From the NCBI GenBank assembly GCA_041946685.1, contig JBHGAV010000023.1, positions 1 through 56,478 on the forward strand: DNA of 56,478 nt. The letters are read 5' to 3'. A model generated the notes under the pieces. It searched no databases. It was given only the letters and a program-made list of their open reading frames with translations, and had not been told where the DNA came from. A program made the translations under genes and the position numbers. Positions 50,507-56,478 of this stretch are shown here, piece by piece. Position 1 is the first letter of the stretch. Each line of letters begins with the position of its first letter. The stretch is from JBHGAV01 sp041946685. Lineage in GTDB: Bacteria; Acidobacteriota; Terriglobia; Bryobacterales; Bryobacteraceae.

Positions 50507-51864
50507 TTCTCGGGCTTCTCCTGGGCGGGCGCGGGAACAATATCCAGGACGAAGCGCCTCTCGGGCGTGCAGTACTTCCTTGCCACCGCCTGCACCTCGG
50601 CCGGTGTCACGGCCAGGAACGAAGCCAGCTCGGTGTTGATGTACTCCGGCTTCCCATCCAGCAATTCATACTGGCCGAGCAGCCGCGCCCGCTGCACCGA
50701 GCTTTGCAGGCGGCTCATCATGCCCGCCCGAAAGTACGTCTTGGCCCGGTTCAACTCCTTCGGGTCCACGCCGTCCTTCTGGATCTTGCCGATCTCCTCC
50801 TGCGCCTGCTGGACGATCTCCGGACCCTGGAACGCCGGATTGTAGAGCAGCATCATGGCGTAGTGCCCCGGCTCCTTGTAGTCGCTGGCGCTGGCGAAAG
50901 GCCAGCCCAGGTCCGCCTGGTACTGGATCACCGACTGGCGGCCCTTGACCAGGTTCTGCTGGAATCGCGAGCTCTCGCCCCCGGTCAGCAGTACGTCCAG
51001 CATCGCCAGAGCGTAGTAATCCGGAGACCGCCGCGGGGGACCGGGATACCCGATCAACACCGCGGGAACTTGCGCCAGCGGATCGCGGTAGATTTCCGAA
51101 CGCGGCTTGACCTCGGCAGGCTCGGCCAGGTCCGGGTGCTTGGGCTGTGGCTGCGGCTCGATGTCGCCGAAGTACGCCTCCACCAGCTTCTTCGCCTCGA
51201 CCACGTCCAGGTCCCCGGCCAGCACCAGCACGGCGTTGTTCGGCGCGTAGAAAGTCTTGAAGAACTTCGCCACGTCTTCCACCGACGCCGCATTCAGGTC
51301 CTCGAATGAGCCGATGAGCGAGTGCGAGTTCTGCCAGTTCTGGAAGCCGATCTCGGGCCAGCGGTCCACGATCGCCGTGTTGTACGGCTGGTTGTCGAAA
51401 TTCAGCCGCCGCTCCTGCTTGACCGCCTCCTTCTGGTTGTCGAGATTCTCCTGGTTGATGGCCAGCGACCGCATCCGGTCGGACTCCAGCCACAGGCCCA
51501 CGGCGAGCTGGTTGGAGGGAAGGACCTCGAAGTAGTCAGTGAAGTCCGGATGCGTCGAGCCGTTCAGCGTCCCGCCGTTGGACTCCACCAGCTTGAAGTG
51601 CTGGCCCTTGGGCGCGTTGGCCGAGCCCTGGAACATCATGTGCTCGAACAGGTGCGCGAAGCCCGTGCGGCCCTTTTCCTCGCTCCGTGCGCCCACGCCG
51701 TAGACCACGCAGACGCTGACCACGGGAACGGACTTGTCGGGAGCGAGGATCACCCGCATCCCGTTCTTCAGCGCGTATTTTTCGAAGGGTATCTGGAAAT
51801 CGGTTGCCTGAACCATGATGCCGCCAGCACACAGAGTAAGAAGCGCGAATCCGATGGATTTCAT
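50503..51864 (-). CDS. active M16 family zinc metallopeptidase
   Basis: A 453-residue exported zinc protease. Signal peptide about 1-20. The inverted zinc motif HxxEH is present as HLFEH (His71, Glu74, His75), with family sequence EKYALKNGMRVILAPDKSVP before it and the downstream Glu region after it. It degrades peptides in a chamber formed with a second half; the next gene supplies an inactive half, and the stop/start codons overlap. The first gene of the M16-M16-Nudix set. Confidence 0.93.
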   Translation of the reverse strand: MKSIGFALLTLCAGGIMVQATDFQIPFEKYALKNGMRVILAPDKSVPVVSVCVVYGVGARSEEKGRTGFAHLFEHMMFQGSANAPKGQHFKLVESNGGTLNGSTHPDFTDYFEVLPSNQLAVGLWLESDRMRSLAINQENLDNQKEAVKQERRLNFDNQPYNTAIVDRWPEIGFQNWQNSHSLIGSFEDLNAASVEDVAKFFKTFYAPNNAVLVLAGDLDVVEAKKLVEAYFGDIEPQPQPKHPDLAEPAEVKPRSEIYRDPLAQVPAVLIGYPGPPRRSPDYYALAMLDVLLTGGESSRFQQNLVKGRQSVIQYQADLGWPFASASDYKEPGHYAMMLLYNPAFQGPEIVQQAQEEIGKIQKDGVDPKELNRAKTYFRAGMMSRLQSSVQRARLLGQYELLDGKPEYINTELASFLAVTPAEVQAVARKYCTPERRFVLDIVPAPAQEKPEK

Positions 51865-51889
51865 GAGACTCCTGCTGCTTCCAGTGAGA

Positions 51890-53596
51890 CTACTTGTCCC
51901 ATGATATCGCGGTATTCAGAATGTCCGCCGCCTCCAGCCACCCACGACGCGCCGTCACCACGCCGTAGCGCATGTTGGCGAGGTGCTTGGGATGGTGCGC
52001 GTCGGTCGAGATGACGAACTTCGCTCCGCGCTGCCTGGCCGTGCGCAACATCGTGGGGTCCAGGTCGAGCCGCTCCGGGCTGGCGTTGATCTCCAGGGCC
52101 ACCCCGCGGCGGGCGGCTTCCGCGGCCACACGTTCGAAATCGAAGGGAAAGGCCTCGCGTTGCAGGAGCAGGCGCCCGGTGGGGTGGCCGAGCACGCGCA
52201 GATAGCGGCACTCCAGGGCCCGCAGCAGGCGGTCCGTCATCGCCGCCGGCTCCAGGTTCATGTAGCTGTGCACGCTCCCTATCACAATGTCCAGCGCGGC
52301 CAGCGCCTCGTCGGCCAGGTCCATCGAGCCGTCCTTGCGAATGTCGCACTCGATGCCCGAAAGTACGCGGATGCCCAGCGAGTCCTGGTCCAACCTGCGC
52401 ACGCGCCCGGCGAAGTCGATGACCCGTTTCTCGTCCAGGCCGTTGGCCATGGCCAGCGCCTTGGAATGATCCGTGACGGCGATGTACCGGTAACCCAGCG
52501 CCTTGGCGGCCTCCGCCATTTCCTCCAGCGTGGCGTGCCCGTCGCTGGCTGTGGTGTGCATGTGGAGGTCGCCGCGGATGTCGGCCAGTTCCACCAAACG
52601 CGGCAGGCGCCCTTCGGCGGCGGCCTCGATTTCGCCCCAGTTCTCCCGTAGCTCCGGCGGAATCCACTCCAGGCCAAGGGCCCGGTAGATGCCCTCTTCG
52701 GTCTCGCCGGCCAGCCGCCTGTCGTCCTTGGCGCGGAACAGGCCGTACTCGCTCAGCTTCAGTCCCAGCTTCACGCACCGGGTGCGCAGAGCGATGTTGT
52801 GCTCTTTGCTCCCGGTGAAGTATTGAAGCGCGGCGCCGTAACTGGCGGGCTCGAGCGCCCTGACGTCCACCTGGAGACCCTCCACGCCCACCTTGGCGCT
52901 GGCCTTGTTGGCTCCCTTGCCCAGCACCTCGGTCACTTTCGGGTGCTTCACGAAGCGCTCCAGGGCTCCAGCCGCCTGGGGTCCCGTGACCAGCAGATCC
53001 ACGTCGCCGACCGTGTCCTTGCCCCGGCGCAGGCTGCCCGCGGGCGTGACGCGCTCGATGCCCGGTCCTCCGGCCAGGTACGCGGCCAGTTCGCTTGCGA
53101 CCTCGTCGGCGAAGCTCAGCAGGAAGCGGCCCGCGCTCTTGCGGTAGTGGGCGATCGAGCGCAGGACCTTCTCCTCCAGCTTGGCCCCCATGCGAGGGAG
53201 CGCGCGCAGCTTCTGGTCCAGGCATAGGCGCTCCAGGTCGTCGATGGTGCTGACCCGGTAGTGCTCCCAGATGAGGCGTATGCTCTTCGGCCCCAGGCCC
53301 TGTATCTTCAGAAACTCCAGCGCCGTGGGCGGGTACTTCTCCAGGAGCTCGTCGCGGCGCTCGAAACTGCCGCGCACCAGGATCTCGGCCAGCACGTGCG
53401 CCAGTCCCTTGCCGATCCCCGCTATTTCGGTGACGCTGCGTGTCGCGTCCTTGAGTATGTCCTCGATGCGCTCGCCGTGGCCTTCGATCGCGGCGGCGCC
53501 GTTGCGGTAGCTGCGGATGCGGAACGGGTCCTCGCCTGCGATCTCCATCAGGTCGGCGGTCTCAGAGAGAAGCCGGGCGAATTCCTTGTTTTCCAT
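51890..53596 (-). CDS. polX: family X DNA polymerase / PHP phosphoesterase
   Basis: A 568-residue DNA repair enzyme with helix-hairpin-helix motifs (TEIAGIGKGLAHVLAEI, LKIQGLGPKSIRLIWEHY), a polymerase beta-like nucleotidyltransferase domain (about 165-320; SLRRGKDTVGDVDLLV with the Asp pair and LQVDVRAL with the third Asp) and a C-terminal PHP domain (GDLHMHTTASDGHATLEEMA ... ISTDAHHPKHLANM) giving 3'-5' exonuclease. GGAGA precedes the ATG. Its start overlaps the end of the CDF gene by 35 bp. Confidence 0.95.
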   Translation of the reverse strand: MENKEFARLLSETADLMEIAGEDPFRIRSYRNGAAAIEGHGERIEDILKDATRSVTEIAGIGKGLAHVLAEILVRGSFERRDELLEKYPPTALEFLKIQGLGPKSIRLIWEHYRVSTIDDLERLCLDQKLRALPRMGAKLEEKVLRSIAHYRKSAGRFLLSFADEVASELAAYLAGGPGIERVTPAGSLRRGKDTVGDVDLLVTGPQAAGALERFVKHPKVTEVLGKGANKASAKVGVEGLQVDVRALEPASYGAALQYFTGSKEHNIALRTRCVKLGLKLSEYGLFRAKDDRRLAGETEEGIYRALGLEWIPPELRENWGEIEAAAEGRLPRLVELADIRGDLHMHTTASDGHATLEEMAEAAKALGYRYIAVTDHSKALAMANGLDEKRVIDFAGRVRRLDQDSLGIRVLSGIECDIRKDGSMDLADEALAALDIVIGSVHSYMNLEPAAMTDRLLRALECRYLRVLGHPTGRLLLQREAFPFDFERVAAEAARRGVALEINASPERLDLDPTMLRTARQRGAKFVISTDAHHPKHLANMRYGVVTARRGWLEAADILNTAISWDK

Positions 53597-54491
53597 TGGG
53601 CTTCTCCGCTGCGAGCAGCGGCGGGAAGGGCTCCACGTGAACCAGCACGTCGGCGACCCAGTCGAGTTCCCTTACGACGTGGTCCCGTACTTGCATGGCG
53701 ATGTCGTGGGACTCGCGCACCGTCATGGCCGGATCCACCTCCAGGTGCAGGTCCACGTGGTGCTTGAGTCCGGTGTTGCGGGCGAAGCACTTCTCGATTC
53801 CCATCACCCCGGGGACCGCCTGGGCCACCCGCCGTATGTCCTCCATCAAGTCCGGCGCCGGCATGGTGTCCATCAATTGCAGCGTCGTGTCCCGAATCAC
53901 GCGCAATCCCAGAAACACCACGATCAGGCCCACGGCGAAGCCGCCGTAGTGGTCTGCGTCGCCATACAGATCGGGATTGTAGAGCGTTAGGCCCAGGCCC
54001 GCCAGAGCCGCCAGTCCGGAGAAAACGTCCACCAGGTCGTTCCACGCGTCCGCCACCAGTGCGGAGCTCCTCATCCTGCGGCCGAACCGGAACTTGATCG
54101 GGGAAAGAGAACCCTTCACGGCGATGGACGCCAGCAGCGGCCAGATTGTGTACAGCGCCGGCGGCGGGCCGCCTTGGCCCAACTGGGCCAACGACCGCAC
54201 GCAGATCACCACGCCGGTCCCCGCCAGCAGCATCCCCACCGCTCCGCCCGTCATCGTCTCCAGTCTTCCGTGCCCGTATGGATGGTTCTCGTCCGCGGGC
54301 TTGCCGGCCAGAACCAGGCCGAAAAGAACCACGCTGGAGGCCAGGATGTCGCTCGCCGACTCCACGCCGTCCGCCACCACGGCGGTCGAGCCTCCGATCA
54401 GCCCCACGATGATCTTCGCCGCGGCCAGGAAGCCGCAGATGACCATGCTGATGAGGGCGACCCGTTTCCCCAAGCTGTACGAGCTGGCCAT
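53562..54491 (-). CDS. cation diffusion facilitator metal transporter
   Basis: A 309-residue inner-membrane exporter with six helices and a cytoplasmic C-terminal domain (VMGIEKCFARNTGLKHHVDL, HLEVDPAMTVRESHDIA). The membrane metal site differs from the Zn type: TM2 reads ADGVESASD and TM5 reads DAWNDLVD, so the usual His (HxxxD) is Glu or Asn. This may mean a metal other than zinc. ATG 54491 is preferred over GTG 54521; TGCTATCCT ends 6 bases before it and no Shine-Dalgarno sequence is visible. Confidence 0.88.
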   Translation of the reverse strand: MASSYSLGKRVALISMVICGFLAAAKIIVGLIGGSTAVVADGVESASDILASSVVLFGLVLAGKPADENHPYGHGRLETMTGGAVGMLLAGTGVVICVRSLAQLGQGGPPPALYTIWPLLASIAVKGSLSPIKFRFGRRMRSSALVADAWNDLVDVFSGLAALAGLGLTLYNPDLYGDADHYGGFAVGLIVVFLGLRVIRDTTLQLMDTMPAPDLMEDIRRVAQAVPGVMGIEKCFARNTGLKHHVDLHLEVDPAMTVRESHDIAMQVRDHVVRELDWVADVLVHVEPFPPLLAAEKPNGKQGIRPASL

Positions 54492-54497
54492 GCCAGC

Positions 54498-54506
54498 AGG
54501 ATAGCA
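54498..54506 (-). promoter_or_regulatory. extended -10 box 6 nt before the CDF gene
   Basis: The minus strand reads TGCTATCCT, GCTGGC, ATG. The hexamer keeps four of six -10 bases plus the TG extension, again predicting a leaderless mRNA. Confidence 0.4.
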
Positions 54507-54547
54507 GGTGCAACCCGGCACTTTGGGGATGCTCGCCGCCCTTTTGG

Positions 54548-54556
54548 TGCTAGAAT
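54548..54556 (+). promoter_or_regulatory. extended -10 promoter of hfq
   Basis: TGCTAGAAT (TG-n-TAGAAT) lies 55 bp before the hfq ATG, without a clear -35. AAGGA follows in the leader. Confidence 0.5.
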
Positions 54557-54611
54557 CCTTGGTGGAGAGGGCAGGCGTTTGTTTCTAGGACTGGGCGAGA
54601 AGGATAGCGGG

Positions 54612-54914
54612 ATGGAAAAACAAGCGCAAAATATCCAGGAAGCATTTCTAAACAATGCGCGCAAGGACAAGACTTTCCTGACGATCTACTTGATGAGTGG
54701 GGTGAAGCTTTCCGGCCGCATTCGCAGCTTCGATAAGTACTCCGTCGTGCTGGAAAGCAACAATCAGGAACAGCTCATTTTCAAGCACGCCATCTCCACC
54801 GTAGTCGTCGCCAAGGTGGCCCATTCGTTCGCCGCCGCGTCGCACGCGCACGGCGGCCAGCCAGGCGCTCCCCCGGTGGGCCACGTCGCCGACGCCCAGC
54901 CGCAGGAGGAGTAG
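54612..54914 (+). CDS. hfq: RNA chaperone Hfq
   Basis: A 100-residue Sm-like protein that forms a hexameric ring and pairs small RNAs with mRNAs. Sm1 is seen as IQEAFLNNARKDKTFLTIYL with GVKLSGRIRSFDKYSVVL; Sm2 ends in the conserved KHAISTVV. A His/Gly/Pro-rich C-terminal tail (SHAHGGQPGAPPVG) follows and is probably disordered. ATG 54612 has AAGGA upstream; longer in-frame extensions lack homology. hflX follows after 21 bp, the same gene order as in E. coli. Confidence 0.95.
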   Translation: MEKQAQNIQEAFLNNARKDKTFLTIYLMSGVKLSGRIRSFDKYSVVLESNNQEQLIFKHAISTVVVAKVAHSFAAASHAHGGQPGAPPVGHVADAQPQEE

Positions 54915-54935
54915 AGGGCTCTGCCGGCGGAGGCG

Positions 54936-56219
54936 TTGCAGGAACGAGCCGTACTGGTCGGGCTGGAGTTTAGGGGCCGCCGGGCCCGGCGGGCGGATTG
55001 CGGTGCAGACTCGCTTGCGACGGCTTCGGAAGAATCGCTGGCCGAGCTTGCCTCCCTGGCCCGCAGCGCCGGGGCCGAGATCCTCGAACGCGTAATCCAG
55101 ACGCGCCCCGCGCCGGATCCCGCCACCCTCATCGGCTCAGGCAAAGTCCGGGAGCTCAAAGAAACCGCCGCCTCTCTCCAAGCGGACCTGGTCCTCTTCG
55201 ATCACGACCTCAGCCCGACGCAGCAGCGCAACCTGGAACGTGCGCTCCAGGTCAAGGTGATCGATCGCACCCAGCTCATCCTGGACATCTTCGCCCGGCG
55301 CGCGCGCACGCGGGAAGGGCAGCTTCAGGTCGAGCTGGCCCAACTCAACTACCTGCTGCCCCGCCTCACCGGCCGCGGCCGCGAAATGTCGCGCCTCGGC
55401 GGCGGCATCGGTACCCGGGGCCCCGGCGAGACCCAACTGGAGACCGACCGCCGCCGCATCTTCCGTCGCACACGCAAGATCAAGGAGGATCTGGAGCGCG
55501 TACGGCATCATCGCGCCGTGCAGCGTGGGCAGCGCAGCGCCGTGCCGCTGGCCACGGCCGTGATCGTGGGCTACACCAACGCCGGTAAGTCTACCCTGTT
55601 CAACCGTCTGACAGGCGCCGGCGTGGTGGCCGACGCGCGCCTGTTCGCCACGCTCGACCCGACGATCCGGTCGCTGGCGCTCCCCAGCAACCGGCGAGTT
55701 CTGGTGAGCGACACCGTGGGCTTCATCCGGAATCTGCCCACGCCGCTCATCGAGGCTTTTCGGGCCACGCTGGAGGAGGTCGTGGATGCGTCGCTGCTGA
55801 TCCACGTGGTGGACGCATCCTCGGCCCGCGCCGCCGATGAGGCTTCCGAAGTGCACAGAGTGCTGGCCGAGTTGCGCTGCCGCGAGACCCCCCAGTTACT
55901 GGTGTTGAACAAGATGGATCTCGTCCAGGGCTCCGCGCCGAGGATCTCGGGCGCCTATCTCCGCGAAGTTGCGGTTTCGGCGCTGACCGGCGAAAACGTG
56001 GACGGGCTTCTGGCGGCCATCGACGAGGCGCTGCCGGTGGATCCTCTGACCCGGGTCACCCTGCGCATTCCGGCCGGGGACGGCGCCACGCTCCACCTGC
56101 TCCACGAGGGGGGGCGCGTGATCAGCCTGCGCTACGCGGGCGAGTTCTGCGAGGTGGAGGCCGAGATCCCCGAATCCCTCAAGCGCCGCCTGGCAGCCGG
56201 TTCGAGCGAGCAGGCTTAA
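54936..56219 (+). CDS. hflX: GTPase HflX, ribosome-associated
   Basis: A 427-residue GTPase that binds the large ribosomal subunit and helps split stalled ribosomes. The N-terminal HflX domain ends with LGGGIGTRGPGETQLETDRR; the G domain has P-loop GYTNAGKST, the SDTVGFI motif (G3) and NKMD (G4). The start is a TTG at 54936 with GGAGG just before it; no ATG or GTG gives the complete N terminus. Co-directional with hfq and probably in one operon. The window's CRISPR repeats begin 56 bp downstream. Confidence 0.95.
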   Translation: MQERAVLVGLEFRGRRARRADCGADSLATASEESLAELASLARSAGAEILERVIQTRPAPDPATLIGSGKVRELKETAASLQADLVLFDHDLSPTQQRNLERALQVKVIDRTQLILDIFARRARTREGQLQVELAQLNYLLPRLTGRGREMSRLGGGIGTRGPGETQLETDRRRIFRRTRKIKEDLERVRHHRAVQRGQRSAVPLATAVIVGYTNAGKSTLFNRLTGAGVVADARLFATLDPTIRSLALPSNRRVLVSDTVGFIRNLPTPLIEAFRATLEEVVDASLLIHVVDASSARAADEASEVHRVLAELRCRETPQLLVLNKMDLVQGSAPRISGAYLREVAVSALTGENVDGLLAAIDEALPVDPLTRVTLRIPAGDGATLHLLHEGGRVISLRYAGEFCEVEAEIPESLKRRLAAGSSEQA

Positions 56220-56241
56220 TGGGGCGGGTTGCCCTGCCTGC

Positions 56242-56269
56242 CGTCGGCTGACAGCTGACAACTGACAGC
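56242..56269. repeat. heptad repeat remnant before the CRISPR repeats
   Basis: CGTCGGC, TGACAGC, TGACAAC, TGACAGC follow each other in 7-base steps, the same TGAnnGC family as the array at 15695-15763. It separates hflX from the CRISPR repeats and could mark the end of hflX transcription. Confidence 0.55.
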
Positions 56270-56275
56270 TACGGG

Positions 56276-56478
56276 GCTTCAATGGGGCCGCGATCAGATG
56301 ATCGCGGAAATAAGTCCAAGCCGGCAAAGTCCGCACCTGTGCGTAAGCTTCAATGGGGCCGCGATCAGATGATCGCGGAAATAAGTCGAGGACGGCTACC
56401 GACTGGCCGAGTCCAAGGTGCTTCAATGGGGCCGCGATCAGATGATCGCGGAAATAACCCAACGATGACGTCGCAGTA
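56276..56478. CRISPR. CRISPR array, left end (three repeats, continues past window)
   Basis: Three identical 38-base repeats begin at 56276, 56347 and 56420 (steps of 71 and 73). Each starts GCTTCAATGGGG, holds the perfect dyad CCGCGATCA-GA-TGATCGCGG and ends GGAAATAA. Two complete spacers, 56314-56346 (33 bases) and 56385-56419 (35 bases), are unrelated to each other; a third starts at 56458. Depending on where the repeat ends (36-41 bases), spacer lengths shift slightly. On the minus strand the repeat ends ATTGAAGC, like the 8-base crRNA 5' handle of class 1 systems, so transcription is probably right to left. Confidence 0.92.

Noticed and set aside
55896..56462. 188-codon minus-strand frame over hflX and the CRISPR repeats, with a repeated peptide
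   Set aside because: The repeated FRDHLIAAPLK peptide is only the translation of the CRISPR repeats, and the rest is antisense to hflX.

Overview
The window is GC-rich, gene-dense bacterial chromosome, most likely from Acidobacteriota close to Solibacter/Bryobacter (Bryobacterales). This is inferred from two large secreted proteins with the Solibacter-type C-terminal domain (TIGR03437), many Tat-exported oxidoreductases, an extended PIG-L family protein, and many GTG/TTG starts. I saw no rRNA, tRNA, transposase, integrase or prophage genes. A CRISPR array begins at the right edge; no cas gene is inside the window.

Layout. 1-1.3 kb: argF-argG arginine operon (minus strand; argG runs off the left edge) behind tandem ARG-box-like operators. 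1.4-6.2 kb: membrane-anchored methyltransferase, M20 peptidase and EamA transporter (ATGA overlap), HtrA/DegP protease and a small peptidoglycan-binding-like protein. 6.2-17.5 kb: orphan NarL/LuxR regulator, glgC, PIG-L protein, bacterioferritin, rfbB-rfbC sugar-nucleotide pair, GH29 fucosidase with galT, ilvD. 17.6-27.4 kb: a run of secreted proteins (small exported protein, parallel beta-helix protein, a 1174-residue HELFH protein, an unknown protein with an Acidobacteria-type C-terminal domain, a Cys-rich TIGR03437 protein) ending in an orphan Flp pilin. 27.4-35.1 kb: LarA-like DUF2088 protein, unknown protein, Tat-exported aldo/keto reductase and Gfo/Idh proteins, gamma-glutamyltransferase, sigma factor with its membrane partner. 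35.1-40 kb: TgpA-type transglutaminase, 46-residue membrane protein, rph-rdgB, Tat-exported FAD oxidoreductase. 40-46.2 kb: TetR - RND adaptor - RND permease operon in which the permease is fused in frame to a complete TolC-like outer-membrane factor. 46.3-54.5 kb: unknown secreted protein, Nudix and two M16 peptidases, PolX, CDF transporter. 54.6-56.2 kb: hfq-hflX. 56.28 kb to the end: CRISPR repeats.

Most interesting points: (1) the 1468-residue permease-TolC polypeptide with an internal signal peptide and, just before it, a codon one base away from a stop; (2) a recurrent extended -10 box (TGnTAnnnT), in several cases only 6-9 nt from a start codon that has no Shine-Dalgarno sequence, which predicts leaderless mRNAs; (3) two adjacent exported oxidoreductases that have both lost canonical catalytic residues; (4) duplicated palindromic operators over the tetR promoter and tandem ARG boxes over the argF promoter; (5) the CRISPR array, whose repeat orientation and missing AT-rich leader suggest that leader and cas genes lie beyond the right edge.
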